Positions 53,465 through 62,253 of a stretch of DNA of 64,000 bases are shown piece after piece; position 1 is the first letter of the stretch; each line of letters begins with the position of its first letter. Source of the DNA: Hyphomonas neptunium ATCC 15444 (GTDB lineage Bacteria; Pseudomonadota; Alphaproteobacteria; Caulobacterales; Hyphomonadaceae); NCBI RefSeq assembly GCF_000013025.1, contig NC_008358.1, positions 2,914,001 to 2,978,000 on the forward strand, in the 5' to 3' direction. A program made the position numbers and the translations under genes. The notes below the pieces were generated by a model, which saw nothing but the letters and a program-made list of their open reading frames with translations, was not told where the DNA came from and did no database searches.

Positions 53465-54265
53465 ATGGCGACGTACGAGAAGATTTCCTATGAGCGCAAT
53501 GGCGACACCGCGATCATCGCCTTCAACGATGACAAGACGCTGAATGCCTGTGGCGTCGATACCGCCATCGAGCTGCTCCACGCCTTTGAAGTGGCCGCCA
53601 GTGAAGCGCGCTGCACGATCTTCACTGGCAAAGGCCGCGGCTTCTGCTCGGGCGCCAATCTCGGCGGCATGGGCTCTGGCCCGGAAATCGCCTATCCCGG
53701 CTCCAAGCCTGATGCCGGCAAGGCGCTGGATGCTTTCTACAATCCCCTCGTCACCGCCATCCGCGAACATCCCCACCCGGTCATCACCGCCGTCAACGGC
53801 GCCGCTGCCGGTGTCGGCTGCGCGCTCGGCCTGATGGGCGACCTCGTGATCGCCGGCAAAAGCGCCTACTTCCTCCAAGCCTTCCGCCGCATCGGCCTTG
53901 TGCCCGATGGTGGCTCGACCTGGCTGCTCGCCCGCACCATCGGCCGCGTCCGCGCCATGGAAATGGCTCTCCTCGGCGAAAAGGTTTCCGCCGACCAGGC
54001 GCTCGACTGGGGCCTCGTCAACCGCGTGGTGGATGACGCCGAACTGCTGCCGACCGCTCTGGAATTTGCCCAGAAACTCGCCTCCGGCCCGACGGTCGCC
54101 CTGGCGCTCACGCGCAAGATCATCTGGGACGCGAGCGAATCCGATTTCGGTTCTGCCCTGCACGGCGAGCGCGTCGCCCAGCGCACGGCAGGCCGCACGG
54201 ACGACTTCAAAGAAGGCGTCAGCGCCTTCCTTCAGAAGCGCAAGGCCGAGTTCAAAGGCAAGTAA
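53465..54265 (+). CDS. Enoyl-CoA hydratase/isomerase family protein
   Basis: A 266-residue crotonase. Oxyanion-hole segments are GRGFCSGANL and NGAAAGVGCALGLMGD; a conserved glycine-rich GLVPDGGSTWLLAR block with Asp/Gly at the second catalytic position points to the isomerase-like PaaG/PaaF type. It likely works on 2-enoyl- or 3-enoyl-CoA in fatty acid or aromatic breakdown. The start at 53465 is fixed by GAGGGAG six bases upstream; the in-frame ATG at 53450 overlaps that site. Confidence 0.9.
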   Translation: MATYEKISYERNGDTAIIAFNDDKTLNACGVDTAIELLHAFEVAASEARCTIFTGKGRGFCSGANLGGMGSGPEIAYPGSKPDAGKALDAFYNPLVTAIREHPHPVITAVNGAAAGVGCALGLMGDLVIAGKSAYFLQAFRRIGLVPDGGSTWLLARTIGRVRAMEMALLGEKVSADQALDWGLVNRVVDDAELLPTALEFAQKLASGPTVALALTRKIIWDASESDFGSALHGERVAQRTAGRTDDFKEGVSAFLQKRKAEFKGK

Positions 54266-54320
54266 CCTTCGATTGCCTTATTTTCTTGAGGTTCACCTTA
54301 AGGATTATTCAATATTGTCT

Positions 54321-54350
54321 CCATAGGGTTCTCAAAAGAGAGCCTTATGG
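54321..54350. promoter_or_regulatory. Imperfect dyad before the DUF3291 gene
   Basis: CCATAGGGTTCTC and GAGAGCCTTATGG pair at 11 of 13 positions around AAAA, ending 13 bases before ATG 54364. There is no T tract, so an operator is more likely than a terminator. Confidence 0.35.
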
Positions 54351-54363
54351 GGACGAGATTTAG

Positions 54364-54852
54364 ATGGATTTTCGACTGGTTCACTTCAATTGCGTACGGC
54401 CGCTGGGCGCTTTCGCGCTCGACAATCCGTATGTGATGACGTTCCTGTCGGTCCTGCCGCGCATCTTTGCCGATGCCGACAGTTTTGAAGGTCTGCACTT
54501 CCACAATCACGGCCTGCGCTGCCCCGATGGCAGCTGGCGATCCTACAATGATGCCTTTCCGTACCCGGAAGGATGGCGCGCGCCGGAAGTCTCGACCATG
54601 GCGGTCTGGCGTTCGCTCGAAGATCTCAAAGCCTTCACCTATAATGGACGAACCCACCCGCCCGGCATGCGCCGCCTCGGCCAGGAAATCGACCGCAGCG
54701 ATGGCCCCGGCTTTGTGATGTGGTGGGCGCCGCGCGGCGAACGTTTCGCGCTTGAGGATGGCTTTCAACGCCTCCAGCACCTGCGCCAGAACGGATCGTC
54801 CGACTACGCCTTTTCTCTGGATCAACCAACCGCGCGTCCCGCCGTCGCCTGA
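54364..54852 (+). CDS. DUF3291 protein
   Basis: A 162-residue protein with the DUF3291 pattern: FNCVRPLGAFALDNPYVMTFLSVLPRIFADAD, STMAVWRSLEDLKAFTY, the FVMWWAPRGERFALEDGFQRLQHL segment and a final SSDYAFSLDQP. The family has a ferredoxin-like (ABM-related) fold; function is unknown. GGGGA lies nine bases upstream of the ATG. Convergent with the TfoX-N gene three bases away. Confidence 0.82.
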   Translation: MDFRLVHFNCVRPLGAFALDNPYVMTFLSVLPRIFADADSFEGLHFHNHGLRCPDGSWRSYNDAFPYPEGWRAPEVSTMAVWRSLEDLKAFTYNGRTHPPGMRRLGQEIDRSDGPGFVMWWAPRGERFALEDGFQRLQHLRQNGSSDYAFSLDQPTARPAVA

Positions 54853-54854
54853 AC

Positions 54855-55232
54855 TCAATCTGATTTGGTTTTACGCTTCTTTGGCGGGCTTTTGGCCTTT
54901 GCCGCCCGCGCTGCGGTGAGCGCCCGCCTAGCCCACACCGTCGCCTCATCGGGATCATCCATCGCAGATGAGGGCAGACTGACATAGCCCAGATCAATAG
55001 GCTTGGCATCGCTTGAGCGGAGATAGAGGAACGGCGCGCCGCCTTCCGCCAGAAGATCAGCGCGTAGCGCCGGGTCCACTTTCACATAGATCTGGTCATC
55101 CGAGAGCAGAGCAAACATTACCCCGTCCTGATACACCCCGGCGCCACCGAACATTCGCCGGATGTTGATCGCCCCGGCGCCCGAGAGCAGTTCCAGCACA
55201 AATTCATGAAGGGGGTCGGGCGCCTTTGCCAT
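54855..55232 (-). CDS. TfoX/Sxy N-terminal domain protein
   Basis: A 125-residue single-domain protein with the TfoX_N features: RRMFGGAGVYQDGVMFALLSDDQIYVK and PFLYLRSSDAKPIDLGYVSLP. The C-terminal tail is Lys/Pro rich. It lacks the C-terminal TfoX domain that in gammaproteobacteria is linked to competence, so that role should not be assumed. It is the last gene of a leftward operon, 16 bases after the DUF3253 gene. Confidence 0.85.
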   Translation of the reverse strand: MAKAPDPLHEFVLELLSGAGAINIRRMFGGAGVYQDGVMFALLSDDQIYVKVDPALRADLLAEGGAPFLYLRSSDAKPIDLGYVSLPSSAMDDPDEATVWARRALTAARAAKAKSPPKKRKTKSD

Positions 55233-55248
55233 GAAGTCTCAAGCGCCC

Positions 55249-55506
55249 TCAGGCCGGCAGCCCCAGACGATACACCCCCTTGAAGGTGTCCGGGTCTTCC
55301 ACCGGCTTGCCTTTGCGGTAGATGGCGATGAGGCCCGACTTGTGGAGCCGGACCGCCTCGGCGCGTACATCTTTCAGCACCCGAACGAAATGTTCCGGGC
55401 TGATCGCTTTTGCTGCATCTTCTGGCGCGATGGTTTTGCCAGCACCTTTTGCAGCTGTCAGCGCAAGGATGGCCTCGCGAACGGCGTTTTTCGGTTCTTC
55501 GCTCAC
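55249..55506 (-). CDS. DUF3253 protein
   Basis: An 85-residue protein matching the DUF3253 layout: AILALTAAKGAGKTIAPEDAAKAI, a helix with VRAEAVRLHKSGLIAIYRKGKPV and a final FKGVYRLGLP. This resembles a small winged helix. The function is not known. Its start overlaps the stop of the serine hydrolase gene by four bases. Confidence 0.82.
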   Translation of the reverse strand: MSEEPKNAVREAILALTAAKGAGKTIAPEDAAKAISPEHFVRVLKDVRAEAVRLHKSGLIAIYRKGKPVEDPDTFKGVYRLGLPA

Positions 55507-56738
55507 CAGTCAATCGCCGCATAGACAAGCTGCTGAAGCTGCATGCGCATCGGATAGGTGGAGGATGGCATAAGCTGGGTGGCCTGAACGGCGATCAGCT
55601 CCTCTTCCGGGTCGATCCAGAAGAAGGTGGAGGCAAGGCCGCCCCAGCTGAACGTGCCGTCGCTGCCGGGCTGACGGGTTTCCACGATGTCGGTGACGAC
55701 CGAACCGCCGAGCCCGAAGCCCACGCCTTCCGACATCACCTCGGTGAACGCAGAGCGGCCCATGCCGCGCATGGTCTGGCCACCTGGCAGATGGTTCTGG
55801 CGCATGAATTCCCAGGTCTTGGGACTGATGATGCGGGCGCCGTCGAGCGTGCCGCCGCGCAGCAGCATCAGGGCGAAGCGGTGATAATCCCGCACCGTAG
55901 AGGCAAGCCCGCCGCCAGCATTGAGCTGTACCGGACGCTTGGCGTAAAGGCGCGAGGCCGCACCGGCCGGATCGGCGAGCGTTGTCTCGCCTGTCTGCGC
56001 ATCTTTCTGATAGCAGGCCATCAGACGGTCGATCTTGTCTTCGGCAACCCAGAAATCGGTATCGTTCATCTGCAGCGGGCCAAAAATCCGCTCGCGGAAG
56101 AACGCATCCAGCTCCTGGCCGGTGATGACCTCAACGATCGCGCCGAGCACATCAATCGAGTGGCTGTAACGCCATTCGGTGCCGGGCGAGAAAGCAAGCG
56201 GCAGGCCCGCCATCTGGCGGGCCATTTCCTGCAATGTCTGTTTCGGCGTGCCGACCTTTTCACGCCGGTAGATCGCGTCGGTATCGTCTTGCATCAGGAA
56301 GCCGTAAGTAAGACCAGACGTGTGGGTCATCAGATCCAGGATCGTCATTTCGCGGTCGGGGTCTTTCAGCTTGGGCGCGTCGCGCGTGCCGCCGTCCCAG
56401 ACTTTCACGTTCTTGTATTCGGGAATGTAGCGGCTGACGGGATGTTCCAGCCGCAGCTTTCCTTCCTCGAACAGCATCATGATGGCGAGCGAGGTGACCG
56501 GCTTCGTCATCGAATAGATGCGGAAGATTGTCTCCGGGCCAATCGGGCGGCTGCCGCCCATTTCGGTTGCGCCGATATAGCTCTCATGGGCGACTTCGCC
56601 GCCGCGCGAGATCAGCGTTGCCATGCAGGGCAGCTTGCCGCTGTCGAGATAGTTCTTCTGGAAGAACTCCGGAATCGCGGCGAGCCGCTCAGCATTCATA
56701 CCCACTTCGCCGGGGTCGGCCATGTCATGTTCAAACAT
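55503..56738 (-). CDS. Class C beta-lactamase-fold serine hydrolase (EstB-like)
   Basis: A 411-residue serine hydrolase. The nucleophile motif is S76-M-T-K79, and the Tyr motif reads YSH in WRYSHSIDVLG where AmpC has YAN. The protein has no signal peptide, so an esterase or transesterase in the cytoplasm is more likely than a beta-lactamase. It starts one base inside the acyl-CoA dehydrogenase stop (TGATG), so it may act on a product of the same pathway. Confidence 0.87.
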   Translation of the reverse strand: MFEHDMADPGEVGMNAERLAAIPEFFQKNYLDSGKLPCMATLISRGGEVAHESYIGATEMGGSRPIGPETIFRIYSMTKPVTSLAIMMLFEEGKLRLEHPVSRYIPEYKNVKVWDGGTRDAPKLKDPDREMTILDLMTHTSGLTYGFLMQDDTDAIYRREKVGTPKQTLQEMARQMAGLPLAFSPGTEWRYSHSIDVLGAIVEVITGQELDAFFRERIFGPLQMNDTDFWVAEDKIDRLMACYQKDAQTGETTLADPAGAASRLYAKRPVQLNAGGGLASTVRDYHRFALMLLRGGTLDGARIISPKTWEFMRQNHLPGGQTMRGMGRSAFTEVMSEGVGFGLGGSVVTDIVETRQPGSDGTFSWGGLASTFFWIDPEEELIAVQATQLMPSSTYPMRMQLQQLVYAAIDW

Positions 56739-57898
56739 CAGAGTTTTCCTGCTTTGGCGGCGCGGGCCAGTTCGCGCGCGATGATGATCTGCTGGATCTG
56801 GCTGGTGCCTTCATAGAGGCGGAAGATGCGCACATCGCGGTAGAACCGTTCGATGCCGTAATCGGAGACGTACCCTGCCCCGCCGAAGATCTGCACGGCG
56901 CGGTCAGCCACGCGGCCGCAGGCCTCGGTGGCGAAGAGCTTGGTGCAGGAGGCGAGCATGGTGATATCTTCGCCTGCGTCGCGGCGGCGGGCGGCGTCCA
57001 TGATCATGCATTCGGCCGCATAGGTTTCCGCCTGGCTGTCAGCGATCAGGGCCTGGAGCATCTGGTGCTCGAAGATCGGCTTGCCGAACTGTTTGCGCTC
57101 CAGCGAATAATTCACCATCTCGCGGATCAGGCGTTTGGAAACGCCGGTCGCCACAGCCGAGATGTGGAGGCGGCCTTTATCCAGCACGCTCATGGCGACT
57201 TTAAAGCCTTCGCCTTCCTTGGCGATCATGTTGGCGGCAGGCACGCGGGCGTTTTCGAAGATCACGTCACAGATATGGGCGCCCTGCTGGCCCATCTTCT
57301 TCTCGGGCTTGCCGACCGACAGTCCGGGCGTGTCGCGCTCGACGATGAAGGCGGAGACACCTTTGGCGCCGGGCTCGTCCTGATTTGTCCGCGCCATGAC
57401 CGTGAAGAGGTCAGCCTTGTTGGCATTGGTGATGTAGCGCTTGGTGCCGTTGAGAATGTAATGATCGCCGTCGCGCACAGCCTTCGTCTTGAGGCCGGCA
57501 GCGTCAGAACCGGCTTCGGGCTCGGTCAGCGCAAAGCTCGCGATCAGGTCGCCGGAGGCGACGCCGGGCAGCCATTTCTGTTTCTGCTCCTCGGTGCCGA
57601 AGAGAATGAGCGCCTGGCTGCCGATGCCGATATTGGTGCCGGCCACCGAGCGGAAAGCCGGAGATGTCTGGCCGAGTTCCATGGCGACGAGGCATTCGGT
57701 TTCCATGTCGAGGTCGAGGCCGCCATATTCCTCCGGCACAGCGATGCCGAACAGGCCAAGCTCTTTCATGGCGTCGACCACATGCTGGGGAACGGCGTCT
57801 TCATCCCCCACCTGGGCCTCTACCGGTACGCAGGTTTCAGTGACAAATCGGCGGACCTGATCGATCAGCGCGGCGCGGGTTTCGGCGTCGAAGGCCAT
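56738..57898 (-). CDS. Acyl-CoA dehydrogenase, short/branched-chain type
   Basis: A 386-residue acyl-CoA dehydrogenase of the ordinary type, unlike the ACAD10/11-like copies. FALTEPEAGSDAAG, NGTKRYITNA, RKQFGKPIFEHQ and the catalytic-Glu motif YEGTSQIQQI are all standard. It probably oxidises short or branched acyl-CoA and passes electrons to ETF. The ATG at 57898 is preceded by GGGAG; the longer frame upstream is not conserved. First gene of a five-gene leftward operon. Confidence 0.94.
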   Translation of the reverse strand: MAFDAETRAALIDQVRRFVTETCVPVEAQVGDEDAVPQHVVDAMKELGLFGIAVPEEYGGLDLDMETECLVAMELGQTSPAFRSVAGTNIGIGSQALILFGTEEQKQKWLPGVASGDLIASFALTEPEAGSDAAGLKTKAVRDGDHYILNGTKRYITNANKADLFTVMARTNQDEPGAKGVSAFIVERDTPGLSVGKPEKKMGQQGAHICDVIFENARVPAANMIAKEGEGFKVAMSVLDKGRLHISAVATGVSKRLIREMVNYSLERKQFGKPIFEHQMLQALIADSQAETYAAECMIMDAARRRDAGEDITMLASCTKLFATEACGRVADRAVQIFGGAGYVSDYGIERFYRDVRIFRLYEGTSQIQQIIIARELARAAKAGKL

Positions 57899-58009
57899 CT
57901 TGTTTCGTCTCCCGGTTTCCTCTTCGGCAGATACTTTATGCGCCATTGGAGCGCTTGTCGAAGGGGCGCATGCGGGTAAGGTGCCGCAGTCAATCAAGAG
58001 AGGGGTCCC

Positions 58010-58441
58010 ATGTCGACATCGGTAGTAGCAGACGGCGAATTTGCAGGCTGGACAACCTGGGCTGAGGAGCCTTTCGAGCATGAGACCGCAGGGCCGTTCT
58101 ACTTTCGCGTCGATGAGAACGGGCCAGTCGCGGCCTTCCGGGTGGCGCGCAAGCATATGAATGCCGGGGGCGTGGTGCATGGCGGGTGTCTGATGACGTT
58201 CGCGGATTTTGCCTTGTTCGCCATCGGGCATGAGGCAATGGAGGGCGGCTACGGCGTAACCGTTGCTTTTACAGCAGAATTTATCGATGGCGCGCTGGAA
58301 GGCGAGCGGCTGGAGGCGCGCGGAGAGACGCTGCGCAAGGGCGGCTCGCTGAGCTTTGTGCGCGGACTGGTGACGGGCCAGGATGGCCGGCCGGTATTGA
58401 ACTTTTCAGGCACAATCAAAAAACGGAGGAAACAGGCATGA
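58010..58441 (+). CDS. PaaI-type hotdog thioesterase
   Basis: A 143-residue single hotdog domain protein. HMNAGGVVHGGCLMTFADFALF is the PaaI-type active-site region (HGG plus Asp on the central helix), followed by the VTVAFTAEFIDGA strands. It hydrolyses acyl- or aryl-CoA. The SDR gene overlaps its end by four bases, and it is divergent from the acyl-CoA dehydrogenase operon, so acyl-CoA metabolism is the shared theme. Confidence 0.9.
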   Translation: MSTSVVADGEFAGWTTWAEEPFEHETAGPFYFRVDENGPVAAFRVARKHMNAGGVVHGGCLMTFADFALFAIGHEAMEGGYGVTVAFTAEFIDGALEGERLEARGETLRKGGSLSFVRGLVTGQDGRPVLNFSGTIKKRRKQA

Positions 58442-59229
58442 GCGAACAACCGCCCTATCAGGAACTATCGAGATCCATCAAAGGCAAGACCGCGCTGATC
58501 ACCGGCGCGGCCAGCGGGATGGGGCGGGCAACTGCCCACCTCTTTGCGCGCGAGGGGGCCAATGTGGCGGTCACCGACCTGAAACAGGAGAACGTCGATA
58601 AAGTCGTCAATGAAATCAAAGCTGCCGGCATTGATCATGTGAAGGGCTGGGCGCTGGATGTCAGCGATGGCGCGGCGATCAAGCGGGTGGTGGACGAGGC
58701 GGCCGCGCATTTTGGCGGCATGGATATTCTCGTCAACAATGCAGGCTTTGCCATTCCCGGACAGGTCGGAGAGGAAAGCTATGAGGATAGCTGGGGCCCC
58801 TCCATCAACGTCATGCTGACCTCGCACCAGCGGGCGATCCGGGCGGCCCTGCCCTATATGCGCAAGAATGGCTGGGGGCGGATTGTGAACATTGCCTCGA
58901 CCGAAGGATTGGGGGCGACGCCGGGCAATTCGCCTTATGTGGCGGCCAAGCATGGCGTGATTGGCCTGACGCGGGGCCTGGCGGTTGACCTGGGACGCGA
59001 AGGCATCACGGTGAACTGCATCTGTCCGGGGCCGATCATCACCGGCATTACGGCAGGAATTTCCAATGAACACAAAGAGATATACGCGAAACGTCGCGTA
59101 CCGCTTCGCCGCTATGGCATCCCTGAAGAGGTGGCCAACATGACGCTGTCACTGGTTCTGCCGGCGGCGAGCTTTCTCAACGGCGTGCATATCCCGGTCG
59201 ATGGCGGCCTGACGATCAAGAACGCCTGA
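58438..59229 (+). CDS. SDR-family oxidoreductase
   Basis: Classical SDR of 263 residues: TGAASGMGRAT, LVNNAGFA, the active-site Ser in NIASTEG and Y-x-x-x-K as YVAAKHG, with the VDGG end motif. FabG/3-hydroxyacyl-CoA dehydrogenase type; coupling to the thioesterase gene supports a role in acyl-CoA or alcohol oxidation. A GGACA repeat array begins 34 bases after its stop. Confidence 0.92.
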   Translation: MSEQPPYQELSRSIKGKTALITGAASGMGRATAHLFAREGANVAVTDLKQENVDKVVNEIKAAGIDHVKGWALDVSDGAAIKRVVDEAAAHFGGMDILVNNAGFAIPGQVGEESYEDSWGPSINVMLTSHQRAIRAALPYMRKNGWGRIVNIASTEGLGATPGNSPYVAAKHGVIGLTRGLAVDLGREGITVNCICPGPIITGITAGISNEHKEIYAKRRVPLRRYGIPEEVANMTLSLVLPAASFLNGVHIPVDGGLTIKNA

Positions 59230-59263
59230 CGCGCTATTCCGGCGCCGCCGCGTGTGCCTTCAC

Positions 59264-59344
59264 CGGACACGCGGCGGACACTTCAGGACAAATCCGGACA
59301 GTTCGGGACAGATTGAGACACTTCCGGTCATTCCTGGACAGGAT
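59264..59344 (+). repeat. 10-bp GGACA repeat array
   Basis: Eight degenerate units at 10-bp spacing after the first (CGGACACTTC, AGGACAAATC, CGGACAGTTC, GGGACAGATT, GAGACACTTC, CGGTCATTCC, TGGACAGGAT). The array runs into the 3' end of the leftward aminopeptidase gene, and its stop codon (59328-59330) lies inside the sixth of these units. Confidence 0.72.
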
Positions 59345-61994
59345 CGGCCAAAACAGGGCCGAATGCCTGACGGGCGTGATCCTGCTGCGCGGCGCACAGG
59401 GTGAGATACTCCTTCGTTTCGTCCAGGGCGCGCTCATGGCCGGCAAGGTCCCGGCTGCCGGCGGCGAAGAGGGCTTCCAGATCGGGGATCACCGACGGGT
59501 CGCAGAAAGCGCGGGCGAGGCGCGGCGTGGCGCGGCGGGACTGGGCGGGCAGTCTGGACGTGAAGCCGGGGAAGTCTCCGGTGATGCGGGCCCAGGTGGC
59601 GGCGCGATGATCGGGATTGTTCATCAGGCTTTCGGCCAGGGAGAAGGTGACCTGCTGGCTGATACCGCCATCATAGATCAGGTCGAGCGCGCGGGCGGCG
59701 TCCTCGGGCGCGGCCGCAGCGCCGAGGGTATTGGCAGCCGCTTGCAGGAAGACGGCATCATCGATGCGGGACGTGGCTTCCACCACCCGGTCGAACATCG
59801 CCGTGCCGCCGTCTTCAAGGGCGGCGCGCAGGGCGTAGGTGTAGAGGTCGCTGGAGAGCTGGCCCTGACCGGACAGGAACGCATCGACCTCTTCCACCAG
59901 CGCCGCGCGGGCGGCGGGGTCTTGCAGCGAGCCGGCCTCAAAACCGCGCAGGCGCAGCTGAGCCTCAAGCTCGGCCGGGGCCTCCCGATCTGCCAGCGCC
60001 GCGGCGGCGCGGGCGCGGGCGGGATCGGCGCCCTCCCCCAGCTGGAGGAGCAGGCTGTCCCAGGCGTTGAGCGCGGTGATGAGGACCGTGCCGTGGGGAT
60101 GGGTGAGGCTGGCTTCGAGGAGGCGGAGATATTCTTCAGCGTCCAGCGTGCCGGCATTGAAACCAGCCTGGGCACTGTCGAGGCTGACGAGCGCTTCGCG
60201 CGCCTCCAGCCCGGCGAAGTTTTCCGTCAGCGCGCGCCAGTTCTCCGCCGGCAGATCAAACCGGTAATAGCCTGACCCTTCCGAATTGGGCACGATGATT
60301 TCCGGGCAGATGGCACCGGGCACATCGACGGTGCGTTTGGCGCCAGAAAGCAGGGCGCAGACTTCCCCGCCATTGGCGCCGTCTTTCCAGGTGGCGCAGA
60401 CGGGAATGCGCCATTGTGAACCGGACTGAATTTCCGACCCGATGGGGCGATAGCGCGACTGGGTGAATTCGATCTTGGCGATGCCCGCGCCGCAGACCGG
60501 ACGGGCGCGCACCACCGGCACACCGGGCTGGGTGACGAAGCTTTCAAAGACGCGGCCGATTTCAGGCTCTCCGCTGGCCCGGCCGATGGCCTCATAGAAG
60601 CGGGCGCTGTCGGCTTCGCCATCGGCGTAGCGGGCAATGTAACGGCCGAGCGCCGGGCGCAGGACTTCCGGTCCGAAATAGGCGTCGACCATACGGATGA
60701 CCGACTGGCCCTTGGAATAGGTGATCGCGTCGTAAGCGTTGCGCACGTCTTCATTGCGGTCGATCGGCTCGGCCACAGCGCGGGCGCCCTTCAGGCTGTC
60801 GAGCGACATGGCGCGGATGCCGTCAATGACGGCGGCCAGCTCGTGATTGTTGCCGGGCTCCATGATCGAGAGGACGGCGGTTTCACTCCAGACGGCAAAG
60901 CCTTCCTTCAGCCAGAGATCATCCCACCAGGGCGGGGTGACGAGATTGCCAAACCACATATGCGCGATTTCATGGGCGTGGATTTCCTTCACGCTGCGCA
61001 GGAGCGACGGGCCGGTGTTTGGCCCGACAAGGATACGGCCCTCCCGGTAGGTGATGGCAGCGGCGAGCTCTGTGGCGCCCGACGGCCATTGCGGGGCGGC
61101 GATGATGTCGAGCTTTTCATAGGGGTAAGGCTGGCCCAGCATCTCCTCGAAGACGCGCATCATTTCCGGGGTGAGATCGAGGGCGAAAGCCAGCTCCTCC
61201 CCCTTGCCCGCGCGCGCATAACCGGTGAGCGGAATGGCGGCGCGACGAACATCATTAGGCGGAAGATCGGGCCGCTCGACCTTGTCGAAATTGCCGACAG
61301 CGGCGGAGAGCAGATAGGTGGAGAGCGGACGGGTTGGCGCAAAGCGGATCGTCTCGAAGCCATCACCGGCTGCCTCGCGGGCGACCTCGGGCGTGTTGGC
61401 GATGGCGTGCATACCTTCGGGCACGGTGATCGTGACATGGAAGGGCGCCTTCAGGCCCGGCTCGTCAAAACCGGGCAGGAAGCGGCGGGCCTGGATACTT
61501 TCGGATTTGGCGAGGGCATACCAGTTGCCCTGGGACTCGACGCGAAAGAGACCGGCGAGGCTCGTATCAAACGGGGCGGTGTAGTCGATGGCGAGGGTGA
61601 CGCGGCGCGCTTCCAGGCGGCGCGGGAAGCTGACCCAGACGACGCCGGTGTCGAGGATTTCGTCCCAGCCGGCCTCGACCGTTTCGCGCCCGGCAGTGGC
61701 GGTGACGCGGGAAACGTCGAGATCATCGCCATGCAGCCAGATGCCGTTTGTGGCGGCCGCAAGCTGGATATCAATCTCCACCTGACCGGAGAAATGGGTT
61801 TCGCGGGGGTCCAGATCGAGCGTGACGCGGTAAGCCTGCGGGCGGGCGGTGCCGGGGAGACGGCCGCTGGGGGCGACCTCGGCGAGGGCGGCCACGTCAA
61901 CAGGCTGGACCGGAACCGTCCAGGCAGACCTCTGGGCGCAGGCGCCGAGAAGCAAGAGACCCGCGACGCATGCCAATGTCAGAAACCGCATCAA
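59328..61994 (-). CDS. M1-family metallo-aminopeptidase, lipoprotein
   Basis: An 888-residue gluzincin aminopeptidase of the PepN/ERAP type. A lipoprotein signal (LLLLGAC) places it in the periplasm on a membrane. The zinc site is H341-E-I-A-H345 with E364 in LKEGF. The exopeptidase motif GAMEN reads GATEL (306-310), keeping Gly and Glu but not Met or Asn. The C-terminal helical ERAP1-like domain is present. The last codons are repeat derived. It is monocistronic as far as can be seen. Confidence 0.92.
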   Translation of the reverse strand: MMRFLTLACVAGLLLLGACAQRSAWTVPVQPVDVAALAEVAPSGRLPGTARPQAYRVTLDLDPRETHFSGQVEIDIQLAAATNGIWLHGDDLDVSRVTATAGRETVEAGWDEILDTGVVWVSFPRRLEARRVTLAIDYTAPFDTSLAGLFRVESQGNWYALAKSESIQARRFLPGFDEPGLKAPFHVTITVPEGMHAIANTPEVAREAAGDGFETIRFAPTRPLSTYLLSAAVGNFDKVERPDLPPNDVRRAAIPLTGYARAGKGEELAFALDLTPEMMRVFEEMLGQPYPYEKLDIIAAPQWPSGATELAAAITYREGRILVGPNTGPSLLRSVKEIHAHEIAHMWFGNLVTPPWWDDLWLKEGFAVWSETAVLSIMEPGNNHELAAVIDGIRAMSLDSLKGARAVAEPIDRNEDVRNAYDAITYSKGQSVIRMVDAYFGPEVLRPALGRYIARYADGEADSARFYEAIGRASGEPEIGRVFESFVTQPGVPVVRARPVCGAGIAKIEFTQSRYRPIGSEIQSGSQWRIPVCATWKDGANGGEVCALLSGAKRTVDVPGAICPEIIVPNSEGSGYYRFDLPAENWRALTENFAGLEAREALVSLDSAQAGFNAGTLDAEEYLRLLEASLTHPHGTVLITALNAWDSLLLQLGEGADPARARAAAALADREAPAELEAQLRLRGFEAGSLQDPAARAALVEEVDAFLSGQGQLSSDLYTYALRAALEDGGTAMFDRVVEATSRIDDAVFLQAAANTLGAAAAPEDAARALDLIYDGGISQQVTFSLAESLMNNPDHRAATWARITGDFPGFTSRLPAQSRRATPRLARAFCDPSVIPDLEALFAAGSRDLAGHERALDETKEYLTLCAAQQDHARQAFGPVLADPVQE

Positions 61995-62122
61995 AACTCC
62001 CCCGGCTGCTGGTGGCCTATGAATAGCGCATCAGGCGGGGGAGGAAACCCTTGATCGTGGTTTTGGGGGGTGGTGGGCGCGCGGGGGTGGGGTGACGCTC
62101 GGTTACGTGCAAGCGGTGAGAA

Positions 62123-62157
62123 GGTCCCGGATCGCGGCTTTGCCGCGTCCGGGATGA
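62123..62157. repeat. Short GC-rich palindrome repeat
   Basis: TCCCGGATCGCGGC / GCCGCGTCCGGGA with a three-base loop, ending in ATGAC. Palindromes of the form GTCATCCCGGA...TCCGGGAC are common intergenic repeats in Alphaproteobacteria. The rest of 61995-62253 shows no gene. Confidence 0.5.
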
Positions 62158-62253
62158 CACGGGGGGATGTGGGCGAGTGTTTTGGGCAGCAGGTTTGGCC
62201 GGACGCAGCGGGGCTGGCCGGTGGAGTTGGCTGAATTCGGGATCAGTTCAAAG

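Noticed and set aside
54855..55232. Competence regulator TfoX
   Set aside because: Only the N-terminal domain is present and no competence genes are in the window.
55503..56738. AmpC-type beta-lactamase
   Set aside because: No signal peptide, and YSH replaces the YAN motif; an esterase-like hydrolase is more likely.
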